From DATKKK01 sp964354625 (lineage in GTDB: Archaea > Thermoproteota > Bathyarchaeia > Bathyarchaeales > Bathycorpusculaceae), in the NCBI GenBank assembly GCA_964354625.1, contig CAYHAK010000070.1, positions 1-6,688 of the forward strand: DNA of 6,688 nt, written 5' to 3'. The position numbers were made by a program, and so were the translations under genes. Shown in pieces: positions 6,068 through 6,688 of this stretch. The first letter of the stretch is position 1. Each line of letters opens with the position of its first letter. The notes beneath the pieces are model-generated. The model made no database searches. It saw only the letters and a program-made list of their open reading frames with translations, and had not been told where the DNA came from.

Positions 6068-6688
6068 CTAAGAACGGTAAAGAAACGCACGCCATCTTCG
6101 CCATAGATGCTCAGTGATAGAAATGAGCTTGTTGACGATCTCGCGCTCGTTTCGTTGTTCATAAAATGCGGCGATAAACAACGCTGGCAATCCTATAAAA
6201 ACAACGATCAACGTTACTTCTGTAATGCTGAATTGTGGCACTTTTTCAAGCGCGAGCCGCAATCCGCGGATGAATTGTTCGTGAAACAAAAAGACTGCGT
6301 ATGACCCCGTCGCAATGAAGGAAATGAGTGCTACGCCCCTCTTACTGAGCGCTTGCGTACGGTTATGCGCAACGTAGCTAGCTACGACCACGGCAACGTA
6401 ACAAGCCACGACGATGACAAGGACGGCCTCCACGTTAAACCAGATGAGAAATGTGGCGTAATTGAAGGCATAATTCAAACCGCTTTCTAGAGCCCCACCG
6501 TAAATATCCTTTGGCACTGCGGGGAGTACCTTGGCGAGCTCCATCAAGAGGAGTACGACTGCACAGGGTATGGCGATCTGTTTCTTCATCGCTCCGCTGC
6601 GAAGGAGATTCGCTTTGCTTGCGATGATGCCAACGACAAAACTGCCGAAAAACGTGTACATCTGAGCATAGCCAACAACGTTCAGCGC
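6068..6688 (-). CDS. Membrane acyltransferase family 3 (OafA-like), C-terminal part, cut by right window edge
   Basis: The minus-strand frame is open from the window edge to TAG at 6068-6070, giving 206 residues. It does not start at the Met at 6661: nine open codons (ALNVVGYAQ) precede it, so the gene continues beyond the window. Five hydrophobic segments are visible, at about 10-24, 38-56, 84-107, 117-139 and 156-177, then a basic cytoplasmic tail (NEREIVNKL to the end). FFGSFVVGII (13-22) matches the family's 'yfl-Gi' helix, and IATGSYAVFLFHEQFIRGL (125-143) is the typical 'ig--SYavyLfH-pf' signature near the C-terminus. Family 3 enzymes transfer acetyl or other acyl groups to sugars of surface glycans or to other exported molecules. 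The catalytic His region lies in the missing N-terminal half. The glycan genes nearby favour glycan O-acylation, which is inference. Confidence 0.8.
   Translation of the reverse strand, partial: ALNVVGYAQMYTFFGSFVVGIIASKANLLRSGAMKKQIAIPCAVVLLLMELAKVLPAVPKDIYGGALESGLNYAFNYATFLIWFNVEAVLVIVVACYVAVVVASYVAHNRTQALSKRGVALISFIATGSYAVFLFHEQFIRGLRLALEKVPQFSITEVTLIVVFIGLPALFIAAFYEQRNEREIVNKLISITEHLWRRWRAFLYRS

Overview
This window reads as a piece of a cell-surface glycan locus, probably archaeal and methanogen-like. That placement is an inference. It rests on the style of the flippase and glycosyltransferase, a secreted M28 peptidase rich in N-glycosylation sequons, a strong GGTGAT-type ribosome binding site, and TATA-like rather than -35/-10 promoter elements. 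No rRNA, tRNA, CRISPR array, transposase or integrase is visible.

Layout: (1) 1-104 (+) is the last 33 residues of a GT4-type glycosyltransferase that enters from the left edge, followed by a possible hairpin terminator. (2) 105-766 has no convincing gene. (3) 767-2218 (-) is a complete Wzx-like polysaccharide flippase of the MOP superfamily. (4) About 2400-3079 (+) is, in my reading, a decayed FemAB/GNAT-like transferase gene. Motifs from its N-terminal, central and C-terminal parts survive in order, but are split by stops and frameshifts. (5) 3178-4281 (+) is an intact GT4 glycosyltransferase with a good Shine-Dalgarno site. (6) 4282-4744 separates two convergent genes and holds another possible gene fossil and an imperfect hairpin. 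(7) 4745-5752 (-) is a secreted, zinc-dependent M28 peptidase with all metal ligands present. (8) 5753-6067 is an unassigned gap. (9) 6068-6688 (-) is the C-terminal part of an integral-membrane acyltransferase (family 3, OafA-like) that runs off the right edge.

The genes fit one theme. Glycosyltransferases build a lipid-linked glycan, the flippase moves it across the membrane, and the membrane acyltransferase could O-acylate it. The FemAB-like enzyme probably once added an acyl or aminoacyl group. The M28 peptidase acts outside the cell and carries six N-X-S/T sequons, so it could itself be a glycan acceptor. About 36% of the window is not in an intact gene, and at least one such stretch is recognisably degraded coding DNA. 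The locus therefore looks like a variable surface-glycan region undergoing gene loss. I do not see evidence for a wholly new system; the gene fossils and the homopolymer tracts are the parts most worth checking.
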